NCBI GenBank assembly: GCA_036505275.1
Contig: DASXTS010000321.1
Span: 1-5,481, forward strand
Direction: 5' to 3'
From: DASXTS01 sp036505275
GTDB taxonomy: Bacteria > Actinomycetota > Actinomycetes > Mycobacteriales > Pseudonocardiaceae
DNA: 5,481 nucleotides
Positions within the stretch are counted from its first letter, which is position 1, and every line of letters starts with the position of its first letter. The notes beneath the pieces are model-generated. The model was not told the origin of the DNA. It saw nothing but the letters and a program-made list of their open reading frames with translations, and ran no database searches. Made by a program: the position numbers and the translations under genes. This document shows positions 1 to 5,365 of the stretch, one piece after another.

Positions 1-36
1 CGCAGATCGCAGCGGGCAGGGACCACTGTCGCGGTA

Positions 37-51
37 CCGGTGATCACTCGG
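37..51. promoter_or_regulatory. Short palindrome upstream of the LAL regulator, possible operator
   Basis: A perfect 8-bp palindrome GTGATCAC (40-47) is flanked by CCG on the left and CGG on the right, with one extra base at 48. It lies about 85 bases upstream of the GTG start of the regulator. Its location and symmetry would fit a dimeric regulator site, but no -35/-10 pair could be assigned next to it. A short palindrome can occur by chance, so this is a weak candidate. Confidence 0.2.
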
Positions 52-135
52 CCCGGTCAAAGCGCCAGGTTCACCCGACGCTGTAACAGGTCTTGGCGGC
101 GCTGCGCGATGTGAAATCCGGAGTAGCTTCGGCAG

Positions 136-2898
136 GTGCTGCATGGCCGAGACGCTGAGCAGGCGCGGGTGGCCGCGCTGCTCACTGACGCGCGTGCCGG
201 CACCGCCGGGGCGCTGCTCATCCGCGGCGAACCCGGCGTCGGCAAGTCAGCCCTGCTTCAGGACGCGCGTGAGCGCGCCACGGGCATGCGGGTGCTGTCC
301 ACGCAAGGCTTGGAATCCGAAGCGCCGCTGGCGTTCGCCGGGTTGCATCAGCTGCTGCGGCCGGTTCTGTCGCTGCTCGAGCGGCTACCGGCTCCGCAGG
401 CCAGGGCGTTGCGGGTCGCGTTCGGCCAACAGGACGGCCCGACCGAAGATCCGTTCTTGGTTGCCCTCGCGACGCTGACCATGCTGAGCGAGGCCGCCGA
501 CACGACACCCGTGCTGTGCGTGGTGGATGACGCGCACTGGCTCGACGCCGCCTCGGCCGACGCGCTGCTGTTCGCGTCCCGCCGCCTGCAGGCCGATCCG
601 ATCGCGCTGATCTTCGCCGCCCGCGACGGCGACGTCGCGACCTTCACCGCTGACGGGGTGCCGACGCTGGTGCTGACCGGCCTGGCCGCACCCGCCGCGC
701 GGCTGCTTCTCGCCGAGCGCACCGGAGCTCCTCTGCCCGAGCAGGTAGCCGAAGCGCTGCTCACGCAGAAGCGCGGCAACCCGCTCGCGCTGGTCGAGCT
801 GCCGACCGCATTGACCCGCGCACAGCTCGACGGGACAGCACCGATACCGGCTCAGCTGCAGCTGACCGCCCGGGTTCAGCGGGTCTTCCTCGACCGCTGC
901 CGCCGCCTGCCTGTCGAGGTGCAGACGCTGCTGCTCGTGGCGGCAGCCGACGACTCCGGCAACCTCGCCGTCGTGGCGCACGCCGCCGCCCTGCTTGGCG
1001 TCTCCGCGGCTGCTCTGCCCGACGCTGAGCGCGCCGGGCTCATCGTCACGGACCGCGACAACGTGCGGGTGCGCCACCCGCTCGTGCGCTCCGGGGTCTA
1101 CCAGGCAGCGACCGGGCACGAGCGCCGGGCAGCACACCGCGCACTCGCCGAGGTGCTCACCGACGACCCGGACCGGCAGGCGTGGCACCGGGCCGCCGCG
1201 GCCGACGGACCCGACGCTGCCGTGGTCGCAGCGCTTCAGCAGGCTGCCGGCCGCGCCGAACGCCGGGGTGGTTACACCGCCGCAGCCGCGGCCTACGAAC
1301 GTGCCGCCGACCTGTGCGCCGCCGAGCAGCCGCGCGCCGCAATGCTGTTCGCCGCAGCCCGCAACGCCTGGTCGAGCGGGCAGGCCGACCGGGCACGCGA
1401 GCTGGCAGACGCGGCCCGCGCTGGTGCCGATGACCCGTTGTTGCGCGCCGACATCGACCGGCTGTTGGGACGGATCGAGGTCAACGTCGGCTCGGCAGCG
1501 AAGGCGTACCGCACGTTCAGCAGCGCCGCGCGAGCAGTCGCGGCCGACGACCCGGCCCGAGCCGTGGAGACATGGGTCGCCGCCACCCTGACCCGCATGT
1601 TCGACGCCGACACGAGCGCCGCACCCGACGCCGGCCCGATTCCCGAGCACGCAACGCAAGAACGACCTGGCGACCCCACGCGGACCCGCTGTCTGAGGCT
1701 GCTCCTCGCCGCGACGATCGCCGACGCTGCCGGCGCGTGGGCACCGGCGCTGCGTTCACTGCACGCGGCGGTCGACGCCAGCGCCGAGGTCGAGGACTCC
1801 GACGTACTTGCCAACCTCGGCAACACGGCGCTGCACCTCGGAGATGACCAGACGCACCGCTCCTGCTTCACCCGGATGCTGGCCGGCGCCCGGGACCGCG
1901 GGGCCGGCATGCTCGTGCTCTACGCCTTGCCTCGGCTGGCGTTCGCCGATCTGCTGTCCGGTGACTGGTCGCGCGTCCGGTCGGCGGCGGACGAAGCGTT
2001 CGCACTCAGCGTCGACACCGGCCAGCCGGCACTCGGCGCCGCGCCGCTCGGCTGGCTGGCGCTGCTGGCCGCCATGCAGGGCCGAGCGGACTACGACACC
2101 CTGCGCACCCGGCTCGCCGACACCAGCTCGCAGCAGCATCTGGGTGTGCTCACCGACGCCGTGCACGACCTGTCCCGGTGGGCCGCAGGCGTCCGGGCCG
2201 CGAACGACGGTGACACCTTCGACGCGCTGCACCACCTCAGCCGGCTACGTCTACCGGCCCTGTCACGCATGGCTACCTTCGACCGCCTCGACGCCGCCGT
2301 CCGAGCCGGCGACCCCGCCCGGGCGCAGGCCTGGCTCGATGAGCTCGGCGACTACGCCGAGACAACCCGCTGGCCGTGGGCCCTCGCTGCCGCCGAGCAC
2401 GGACGGGCGCTGCTCGCCGACCCAGCCGACGCACCAGCCTTGTTCGACAGCGCCCTGGCACACCATGAGCACGGCGGCCGCCCCTACGACCGGGCCCGTA
2501 CCCACCTGGCCTACGGCGAACTGCTGCGCCGCGCCCAACGCCGCAGCGACGCCCGCCCCCACCTGCGCGCTGCGCGCGCGATCTTCGAAGAACTGGCCGC
2601 CGAGCCGCTCACGTCCCGCGCCGAGCAGGAACTACGGGCCTCGGGCGAGACCGCGCGCAAACGCGACCCGTCCACGCTCACCCTCCTCACCCCGATGGAA
2701 CTGCAAGTCGCCCAGCTCGTGGCGCGCGGCATGTCGAACAAGGAAGCCGCCGCCCATTGCTGGATCTCCCCGCGGACCGTCGCATTCCACCTGCGCAACG
2801 TGTTCAGCAAGACAGGCGTCAGCTCGCGCGGCGAGCTCGCCCAGCTCGGCCTGGCAACACCGTCATCAGATCAGGCCGCGACCGCAGCGGTCAGGTAA
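136..2898 (+). CDS. LAL-type (large ATP-binding LuxR) transcriptional regulator
   Basis: This is a complete 920-residue STAND-class transcription activator of the LAL/MalT-like type, presumably cytoplasmic and DNA-binding. Seen in the sequence: a Walker A P-loop GEPGVGKS at residues 31-38, a Walker B DDAHWLD at 131-137, an AAR strand end with R163 in a sensor-like position, GNPLAL at 214-219 and RHPLVRSGVY at 313-322 (both recurrent in this family), then a long alanine-rich helical stretch (about 330-830) compatible with TPR-like repeats. A LuxR helix-turn-helix lies at about 850-906, with LTPMELQVAQLVARG, SNKEAA, SPRTVAFHLRNVF and GVSSRGEL. Length is normal for the family. The GTG start is fixed from upstream by an in-frame TAG at 124-126, and the encoded MLHGRDAE matches the usual family N-terminus. 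The only Shine-Dalgarno-like element is GGAG at 120-123, about 12 nt away, so initiation may be weak. Family members bind ATP and an inducer and then activate transcription. The inducer and targets here cannot be told. The gene is alone on its strand and converges with the ParB-like gene. Confidence 0.95.
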   Translation: MLHGRDAEQARVAALLTDARAGTAGALLIRGEPGVGKSALLQDARERATGMRVLSTQGLESEAPLAFAGLHQLLRPVLSLLERLPAPQARALRVAFGQQDGPTEDPFLVALATLTMLSEAADTTPVLCVVDDAHWLDAASADALLFASRRLQADPIALIFAARDGDVATFTADGVPTLVLTGLAAPAARLLLAERTGAPLPEQVAEALLTQKRGNPLALVELPTALTRAQLDGTAPIPAQLQLTARVQRVFLDRCRRLPVEVQTLLLVAAADDSGNLAVVAHAAALLGVSAAALPDAERAGLIVTDRDNVRVRHPLVRSGVYQAATGHERRAAHRALAEVLTDDPDRQAWHRAAAADGPDAAVVAALQQAAGRAERRGGYTAAAAAYERAADLCAAEQPRAAMLFAAARNAWSSGQADRARELADAARAGADDPLLRADIDRLLGRIEVNVGSAAKAYRTFSSAARAVAADDPARAVETWVAATLTRMFDADTSAAPDAGPIPEHATQERPGDPTRTRCLRLLLAATIADAAGAWAPALRSLHAAVDASAEVEDSDVLANLGNTALHLGDDQTHRSCFTRMLAGARDRGAGMLVLYALPRLAFADLLSGDWSRVRSAADEAFALSVDTGQPALGAAPLGWLALLAAMQGRADYDTLRTRLADTSSQQHLGVLTDAVHDLSRWAAGVRAANDGDTFDALHHLSRLRLPALSRMATFDRLDAAVRAGDPARAQAWLDELGDYAETTRWPWALAAAEHGRALLADPADAPALFDSALAHHEHGGRPYDRARTHLAYGELLRRAQRRSDARPHLRAARAIFEELAAEPLTSRAEQELRASGETARKRDPSTLTLLTPMELQVAQLVARGMSNKEAAAHCWISPRTVAFHLRNVFSKTGVSSRGELAQLGLATPSSDQAATAAVR

Positions 2899-2980
2899 CG
2901 CTGATGGCGCCGTCCGTCTCCAGAATGCCGACAGCCACCCACCGTCGTAGCGCGGATTCAGCTCAGCCGGCCGGCAGTCG

Positions 2981-2995
2981 GTCGGGTTCGCCGAC
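2981..2995. terminator. Weak hairpin in the convergent gap, possible bidirectional terminator
   Basis: GTCGG, a 5-base loop (gttcg) and CCGAC form a perfect 5-bp stem between the ends of two convergent genes (stops at 2898 and 3142). A separate 7-bp inverted repeat, ACCGTCG at 2941-2947 and CGACGGT at 2992-2998, overlaps its right arm and could form an alternative long-loop structure. No U-tract follows in either direction, though actinobacterial terminators often lack one. The stem is short, so terminator function is only a guess from position. Confidence 0.25.
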
Positions 2996-3141
2996 GGTCC
3001 CGCCGCTCACATACCCTGTGGCGTCCGTACATCTCGCCGCGTTAACCACCCAGCAATAGGTGACGCGTTCCCCCGCTAGGCCGGCGAGGCCGTCTCGGAC
3101 CCCTACGCCAGCGGTCCACGCTCGGGATGTCGCCGAAGCGC

Positions 3142-3960
3142 TCAGCGGGTTGTGGTGATGCGGGGCATGCTTTCGCGGGGGGTGAACCGCAGTTGGGGTA
3201 GCGGCTCGCCGGTGTGCCAGGCGTTGAAGGCTTTGAGGTAGAGGGCGAGGTGCTCGCGGGTGTCGCGTCGGCGCAGCGCTTGCCCGGCGTGTTTGCGGGC
3301 CATGTTGAACATCACCCGCCGAAACAGCAGCCGCGGATCGCCTTTGCGCAGCCCGGCGCCGTCGATGATCCCGTCATACCAGGGCGTGAGATCGGTCCGC
3401 TTGTTCGCCTGCTCGACCAGGTAGGACGCCGCCCCGGCGGCGCTCTTGATCATCCCGGTGGCGGTGGCGATCTGCTCGCCCACCCCGAGGAAGTCCCGCA
3501 GCTTGGGGTGCTCGTCGAGGGTCTGCACGACCTGGTGGTTGGTGACCCCGGCCGCACCGCCGGACCAGTTCAAGTCGGCCCGGTTGCGGTAGAGCCACAC
3601 GGTGCGCACCATCGCGGCGAGCATCGTGCTGTTCTTCTCCCCCTCGATGGCCAGCACATCCGCCGCGGTGCGCCGCTTGCCCGTGTCCAGTACGTCGAAG
3701 GTGCCCTCGGCCACCTCGCTGAACACCGTCAGCTCGACCGGCCGGTCCGCCTCGATGATCGCCGCCAGCCGGTGCTGCCCATCCACCAACACCCCGTTCA
3801 CGTCGAACGCGATCCCCTGATGGGTGACCAGCCACTCCCCGCGGCGCATCGCCTCGGCGAACGAACGCACCACCGGCCGCGACAACGGCCGGTTGGTGGT
3901 ATTCGCCTCCAGCCACTCCGCCGCCCGCGCCGGCGTGATCGTCTGCACCCTGCTCCGCAC
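3142..3960 (-). CDS. ParB/Srx-fold DGQHR-motif protein, phage/mobile-element type
   Basis: This is a 272-residue protein of the ParB/sulfiredoxin-fold superfamily. Seen: an N-terminal segment TITPARAAEWLE (7-18), then GEWLVTHQGIAFD (41-53) and VLVDGQHRLAAI (57-68), with the diagnostic D60-G61-Q62-H63-R64 loop that forms the nucleotide/phosphate site in this fold. It continues with DVLDTGKRRTAADVL (89-103), a helical region, and a C-terminal LYLKAFNAWHTG (240-251) followed by FTPRESMP. From memory of the family, this motif order is typical of stand-alone ParB-like proteins in actinophages and integrated elements; it differs from chromosomal ParB, and I see no helix-turn-helix or parS-type dimerisation domain. 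DGQHR is also the signature of DndB/DpdB-type proteins, which are larger. The GTG start is supported by a strong Shine-Dalgarno run 6 bases upstream. No ParA neighbours it. Biochemical role is unknown: a nuclease, a nucleotide-using enzyme or a DNA-binding regulator are all possible. Confidence 0.9.
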   Translation of the reverse strand: MRSRVQTITPARAAEWLEANTTNRPLSRPVVRSFAEAMRRGEWLVTHQGIAFDVNGVLVDGQHRLAAIIEADRPVELTVFSEVAEGTFDVLDTGKRRTAADVLAIEGEKNSTMLAAMVRTVWLYRNRADLNWSGGAAGVTNHQVVQTLDEHPKLRDFLGVGEQIATATGMIKSAAGAASYLVEQANKRTDLTPWYDGIIDGAGLRKGDPRLLFRRVMFNMARKHAGQALRRRDTREHLALYLKAFNAWHTGEPLPQLRFTPRESMPRITTTR

Positions 3961-3966
3961 GAATAA

Positions 3967-3975
3967 CCCTCCCTC
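3967..3975 (-). promoter_or_regulatory. Strong ribosome binding site of the ParB-like gene
   Basis: On the minus strand the leader reads GAGGGAGGG, then 6 bases, then the GTG at 3960. This purine run, complementary to the 16S rRNA tail, decides the GTG start over the in-frame GTG four codons later. It is the strongest such site in the window and suggests the protein is well translated. Confidence 0.75.
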
Positions 3976-3980
3976 GCTTA

Positions 3981-4018
3981 ATGGTCAGCCATCGGCTGTC
4001 CGCGCAGCCGACGACCAT
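3981..4018. repeat. 38-bp imperfect palindrome upstream of the ParB-like gene
   Basis: The left arm is ATGGTC (3981-3986), five unpaired bases, then TCGGCTG (3992-3998). The loop is 6 bases (3999-4004). The right arm is CAGCCGA (4005-4011), one base, then GACCAT (4013-4018). The 6-bp and 7-bp arms are each perfectly complementary, giving 13 paired positions. It sits only 20 bases upstream of the GTG start at 3960, directly behind the ribosome binding site, so it is either in the promoter or in the leader RNA of the ParB-like gene. It could be an operator for autoregulation, a binding site for the ParB-like protein itself, or an RNA hairpin. It does not resemble canonical chromosomal parS. Confidence 0.55.
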
Positions 4019-4042
4019 GATCGCACCCATCCAGGGCCGGCC

Positions 4043-4063
4043 CGCGCCCGGCGTCCGGGCGCG
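4043..4063. repeat. Perfect 9-bp inverted repeat in the divergent intergenic region
   Basis: CGCGCCCGG (4043-4051), a 3-base spacer, and CCGGGCGCG (4055-4063) form a perfect all-G/C stem. It lies between the two divergent genes, about 83 bases from the ParB-like start and 152 from the small-gene start. No U-tract follows. It may be a terminator that insulates the two divergent units, a leader structure, or a protein-binding site. GC-rich DNA gives such repeats by chance more easily. Confidence 0.35.
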
Positions 4064-4153
4064 CCTGGGCAAGCCGACACATACGACCACGATCGGCTGC
4101 ACAGACAGTCGCCCACGAGGACACACGCCCTGAGCGCCTATTCCCACGCTGTG

Positions 4154-4182
4154 TTGTCGTCGCCGGTCGTGCGAATTACGCT
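4154..4182 (+). promoter_or_regulatory. Candidate sigma-70-like promoter of the small DUF3040-type gene
   Basis: A -35 hexamer TTGTCG (4154-4159) and a -10 hexamer TACGCT (4177-4182) are separated by 17 bases, the optimal spacing for the housekeeping sigma factor. The first three -35 bases and the TAnnnT of the -10 match the actinobacterial consensus. Transcription would begin near 4189, leaving a leader of roughly 27 bases that contains the ribosome binding site. Assignment is by pattern only. Confidence 0.4.
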
Positions 4183-4203
4183 AGTCAAGACGCACTGCGG
4201 ACC

Positions 4204-4209
4204 AGGTGA
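4204..4209 (+). promoter_or_regulatory. Ribosome binding site of the small DUF3040-type gene
   Basis: AGGTGA matches the core complementary to the 16S rRNA tail and lies 6 bases before the ATG at 4216. It favours this ATG over the in-frame GTG at 4210, which would overlap the region just behind the site. It is one reason to treat this short reading frame as a gene. Confidence 0.6.
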
Positions 4210-4215
4210 GTGCAG

Positions 4216-4386
4216 ATGCGACTATCCCAGTATGAGCGGCGATTACTCGCCGAACTCGAGCAGGCCCTCACCCAAGAGGACCCGCGATTCGTCCAGCAGT
4301 TCGCCGTACTGCCCGCCGCGGCCCCATCGCCTCCGGCCCGCGGCCTGCGTCGCCTCCTGCGACTGCTCACTCGCCGCCGCCCCTGA
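4216..4386 (+). CDS. Small protein (56 aa) with DUF3040-type N-terminal motif
   Basis: A 56-codon ORF from ATG to TGA. The N-terminus MRLSQYERRLLAELEQAL, followed by EDPRF at 21-25, matches the LSxxE...L..(I/L)E..L...DP(R/K)F signature I recall for DUF3040, an actinobacterial family of unknown function. Matching positions include L3, S4, E7, L10, L14, E15, L18, D22, P23 and F25. Typical DUF3040 proteins are about 100 residues or more and carry two membrane segments after this motif. Here a proline/alanine linker (about 31-41) is followed by a basic leucine/arginine tail (42-56, ending LLRLLTRRRP) with no hydrophobic span. It therefore looks like a minimal soluble or membrane-surface form, or a truncated relative. 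A good ribosome binding site, a 17-spaced promoter candidate and a hairpin just after the stop support a complete one-gene transcript. It diverges from the ParB-like gene. Function is unknown. Confidence 0.72.
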   Translation: MRLSQYERRLLAELEQALTQEDPRFVQQFAVLPAAAPSPPARGLRRLLRLLTRRRP

Positions 4387-4387
4387 C

Positions 4388-4421
4388 GCATCGCACCGAG
4401 CGGGCGGCCGCCGCACGATGC
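4388..4421 (+). terminator. Hairpin terminator candidate after the small DUF3040-type gene
   Basis: It begins one base after the TGA stop. An outer 6-bp stem, GCATCG (4388-4393) with CGATGC (4416-4421), encloses an inner GC stem, GCGG (4400-4403) with CCGC (4411-4414), the two joined by an asymmetric internal loop. The inner part also contains the 10-bp palindrome GGCGGCCGCC. There is no U-tract, as is common for actinobacterial terminators. Position and structure fit transcript end of the small gene. Confidence 0.42.
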
Positions 4422-4465
4422 CCGCATGCACCGGTCACCGTCGGCTCGGGACGGAGTTGATCACA

Positions 4466-4666
4466 ATGCTGGTCATCTTGGGCGGCCTGCTCGCTGGTGG
4501 CGCTGGAGGCGGTGTCGGGGTTGGTCGATGGTGGCCACCATGCGGGCTGGCGGCATGGTGCCGAAACCCGACGGCGCATAGCGCGGCTGCTTGGCTCGCG
4601 TGCCCAGACGCTTCGGTCCTTAGCCAGCACCCTATGGGCCGAGCGCGGCGATCAGAGTTGGCGTGA
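4466..4666 (+). CDS. Possible small glycine-rich hydrophobic protein (66 aa), doubtful
   Basis: The ATG at 4466 has a GGAG at 4453-4456, 9 bases upstream. The predicted N-terminus MLVILGGLLAGGAGGG is hydrophobic and glycine-rich and might insert in a membrane, but the rest (WWPPCGLAAWC and onward) resembles no family I know. Third codon positions are clearly less GC-rich than in the three large genes, and the last 35 bases overlap the 3' end of the convergent HAD gene. The initiation region is plausible while the body is not gene-like. It may be a chance ORF or a decayed remnant. Confidence 0.2.
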   Translation: MLVILGGLLAGGAGGGVGVGRWWPPCGLAAWCRNPTAHSAAAWLACPDASVLSQHPMGRARRSELA

Positions 4667-5288
4667 GCTGCCTCAGGGAGTCGAGCACGACCGTGGCGTG
4701 GGCGAGAGCCGCTGGCTCGGGTGGGTACTCGGGGCGGGGCACGGCAACGACGCGCATGCCCGCGGCCGCGGCGGCCCGCAGGCCGTTGCTCGAGTCCTCG
4801 ACCGCCACGCATTCTCCGGCCGGTGCGCCGAGCCGCTCGGCGGCGAGCAGGTAGACGTCCGGGGCTGGCTTGCCGGCGAGGACCTCCTCGGTCGAGACCG
4901 TGACCCGCAACGCATCGCGCAGTCCGGCGGCGGACAACGCCGCCTCGATGAGCCGCGGCGGTGACGAGCTGGCCAGGGCGAGCGGCCACCGCGTCGCCGC
5001 GGACGCCACGGCCTCGACCGCGCCCGGCAGCAGCGGCAGCCGCCGCGTGTACCGGTCGGCCATCCGGCTGATCACCAGATCGGCGATCGCGGCGGCGGGC
5101 AAGTCTGCGCCTAGGTCCTCGCTGAGGTAGTGCGCCCACTCGTTGGTGCTCATGCCCATCAGCCGCGCCTGGGCCTGCGGGAGCCAGCGTCCACCGTGAT
5201 CGGCCACTACCTGCCGGCGAACCTGCTCCCAGACCGGTTCCGAGTCGATCAGCACCCCGTCCAGGTCGAACACCACCGCCGCAGGCAT
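4632..5288 (-). CDS. HAD-superfamily hydrolase, beta-phosphoglucomutase/phosphatase-like
   Basis: A 218-residue haloacid dehalogenase-fold enzyme, presumably cytosolic and Mg2+-dependent, acting on a phosphorylated small molecule such as a sugar phosphate. Seen: motif I FDLDGVLIDSE with nucleophile D8 and acid/base D10; a helical C1 cap (about 18-85); LLPGA at 86-90, the usual return from the cap; motif II in LALASSS (S107 or S108); motif III lysine K140 in AGKPAPDVY; and motif IV VEDSSNG with E164 and D165. All catalytic positions are present and the length is normal for this subfamily. The substrate cannot be read from sequence; sugar phosphomutase, 2-deoxyglucose-6-phosphatase-like and other phosphatase activities are all possible. 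The ATG at 5288 is chosen because motif I starts within 7 residues, as is usual. The reading frame stays open upstream, with an ATG at 5342 and a GTG at 5396, but the extra residues look arginine-rich and non-conserved. The ribosome binding site is weak (GGGG about 12 bases upstream). It ends in TAG, and no convincing terminator was found. Confidence 0.93.
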   Translation of the reverse strand: MPAAVVFDLDGVLIDSEPVWEQVRRQVVADHGGRWLPQAQARLMGMSTNEWAHYLSEDLGADLPAAAIADLVISRMADRYTRRLPLLPGAVEAVASAATRWPLALASSSPPRLIEAALSAAGLRDALRVTVSTEEVLAGKPAPDVYLLAAERLGAPAGECVAVEDSSNGLRAAAAAGMRVVAVPRPEYPPEPAALAHATVVLDSLRQLTPTLIAALGP

Positions 5289-5337
5289 GAGGCGATTCTG
5301 CCCCGCGAGACTGGCCCGCCGACGTGGCGCAGGACGA

Positions 5338-5365
5338 GGCATACAGCATCGGCTACCGTTCGCAA
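5338..5365 (-). promoter_or_regulatory. Weak promoter candidate for the HAD hydrolase gene
   Basis: On the minus strand, TTGCGA (5360-5365) and TATGCC (5338-5343) are separated by 16 bases. The -10 lacks the conserved final T. Transcription would start near 5330, giving a leader of about 40 bases to the ATG at 5288. If real, it would place the ATG at 5342 and the GTG at 5396 outside the transcript, supporting the shorter protein. Confidence 0.2.

Noticed and set aside
385..1659. Long minus-strand open frame (424 codons) opposite the LAL regulator
   Set aside because: Mirror of a real high-GC gene; the translation is rich in Gly, Arg, Val and Cys without recognisable motifs, while the plus strand carries the full set of LAL motifs.
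1808..2950. Plus-strand open frame (380 codons) overlapping the second half of the LAL regulator
   Set aside because: Translation is dominated by Pro, Arg, Ser and Thr with no domain; it is a frame shadow of the regulator, whose helix-turn-helix is intact in its own frame.
3131..3140. UUCG-type mini-hairpin just after the ParB-like stop on the minus strand
   Set aside because: The stem has only three base pairs (CGC-UUCG-GCG), too short to call a terminator.
3214..3966. Plus-strand open frame (250 codons) antisense to the ParB-like gene
   Set aside because: Covers nearly the whole ParB-like gene in the opposite direction, has a low-complexity His/Pro/Gly/Arg composition and no motif. It is a typical antisense shadow.
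3824..4666. Plus-strand open frame (280 codons) spanning the divergent intergenic region
   Set aside because: It runs through the ParB-like 5' end, the palindromes and the small gene in a different frame. The translation is not protein-like, except for the hydrophobic stretch from 4466, which is listed separately as doubtful.
4435..5349. Minus-strand open frame (304 codons) overlapping the HAD gene
   Set aside because: Arg/Gly/Ala-rich with no motif, and it overlaps a HAD gene with all catalytic motifs in another frame.
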